Positions 63,825 through 64,000 of a stretch of DNA of 64,000 nucleotides are shown in pieces. Position 1 is the stretch's first letter, and each line of letters starts with the position of its first letter. The translations under genes and the position numbers were made by a program. This stretch comes from Asterias rubens (lineage: Eukaryota > Echinodermata > Asteroidea > Forcipulatida > Asteriidae): NCBI RefSeq assembly GCF_902459465.1, contig NC_047083.1, positions 808,501-872,500 of the forward strand, given 5' to 3'. Below the pieces are notes generated by a model, which made no database searches, was not told where the DNA came from, and worked only from the letters and a program-made list of their open reading frames with translations.

Positions 63825-64000
63825 TTAAAGCAATCGCACAACATCGGTAATAGGCCCACACTTCGTGTATCACAACTTCTATATAAAATAACAAACCTGT
63901 GAAAACTTAGGCTAAATCAGTCATCGGAGTTGGGAGAAAATAACGTGAAAACCCACCCTTGTTTCGCCATGTCATGATATGTGTTTAAAATAAATCCATT
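63825..64000 (+). mobile_element. Family B MITE, cut by the window end
   Basis: It opens TTAAAGCAATCGCACAACAT and continues with CACTTCGTGTATCACAACTT and CACCCTTGTTTCGCCATGTC, in the order seen in the complete copy at 50747-51120. Confidence 0.7.

Overview
This is a 64 kb piece of animal nuclear DNA, most likely from an echinoderm (a sea star or sea cucumber would fit best). The genes have many short exons with GT..AG introns. Their products align end to end, from family knowledge, with vertebrate proteins. The non-coding DNA is AT-rich and packed with small inverted-repeat elements, tRNA-derived SINEs and LINE tails of the kind I associate with echinoderm genomes. The clade is an inference; no search was run.

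Layout. (1) 4.86-6.35 kb, +: the main exon of an alpha-1,3-fucosyltransferase (GT10 family); its ATG exon lies upstream and was not found. (2) 8.57-24.33 kb, +: a complete 22-exon TTC17 gene; the exons join in frame to 1,138 codons, close to the vertebrate length. (3) 31.08-39.78 kb, +: an NDR-family kinase (STK38/STK38L) with ten coding exons (478 aa); a non-coding 5' exon is implied. (4) 48.63-49.38 kb and 52.03-55.01 kb, both -: two tandem TMEM86/YhhN-type lysoplasmalogenase genes. The second has a six-codon first exon carrying the ATG; the first exon of the other copy was not securely found. (5) 57.28-60.58 kb, +: ribosomal protein eS10 (RPS10), five coding exons, 161 aa. (6) 62.40 kb to the window end, +: the first two exons of myotrophin (MTPN), running off the edge.

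The genes are a mix of housekeeping and cell-biological genes with no shared pathway. TTC17, the NDR kinase and myotrophin all touch actin or cilium biology in other animals, but nothing here suggests co-regulation.

Between and inside the genes lie several families of 130-450 bp terminal-inverted-repeat (MITE-like) or foldback elements, five copies of one reverse-oriented tRNA-type SINE, three LINE 3' ends that still encode the C-terminus of a reverse-transcriptase ORF, several minisatellites (35, 42, 47, 80 and 13 bp units) and many long G/C or T homopolymers. Details worth a second look are a decayed THAP domain inside an inverted-repeat element in a TTC17 intron, two identical 150 bp MITE copies 43 kb apart, a broken duplicate of myotrophin exon 2, a TTC17 stop codon that sits inside a 47 bp tandem repeat, and a 35 bp minisatellite split by a GC-rich transposon. 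I did not find a convincing new multi-gene system.
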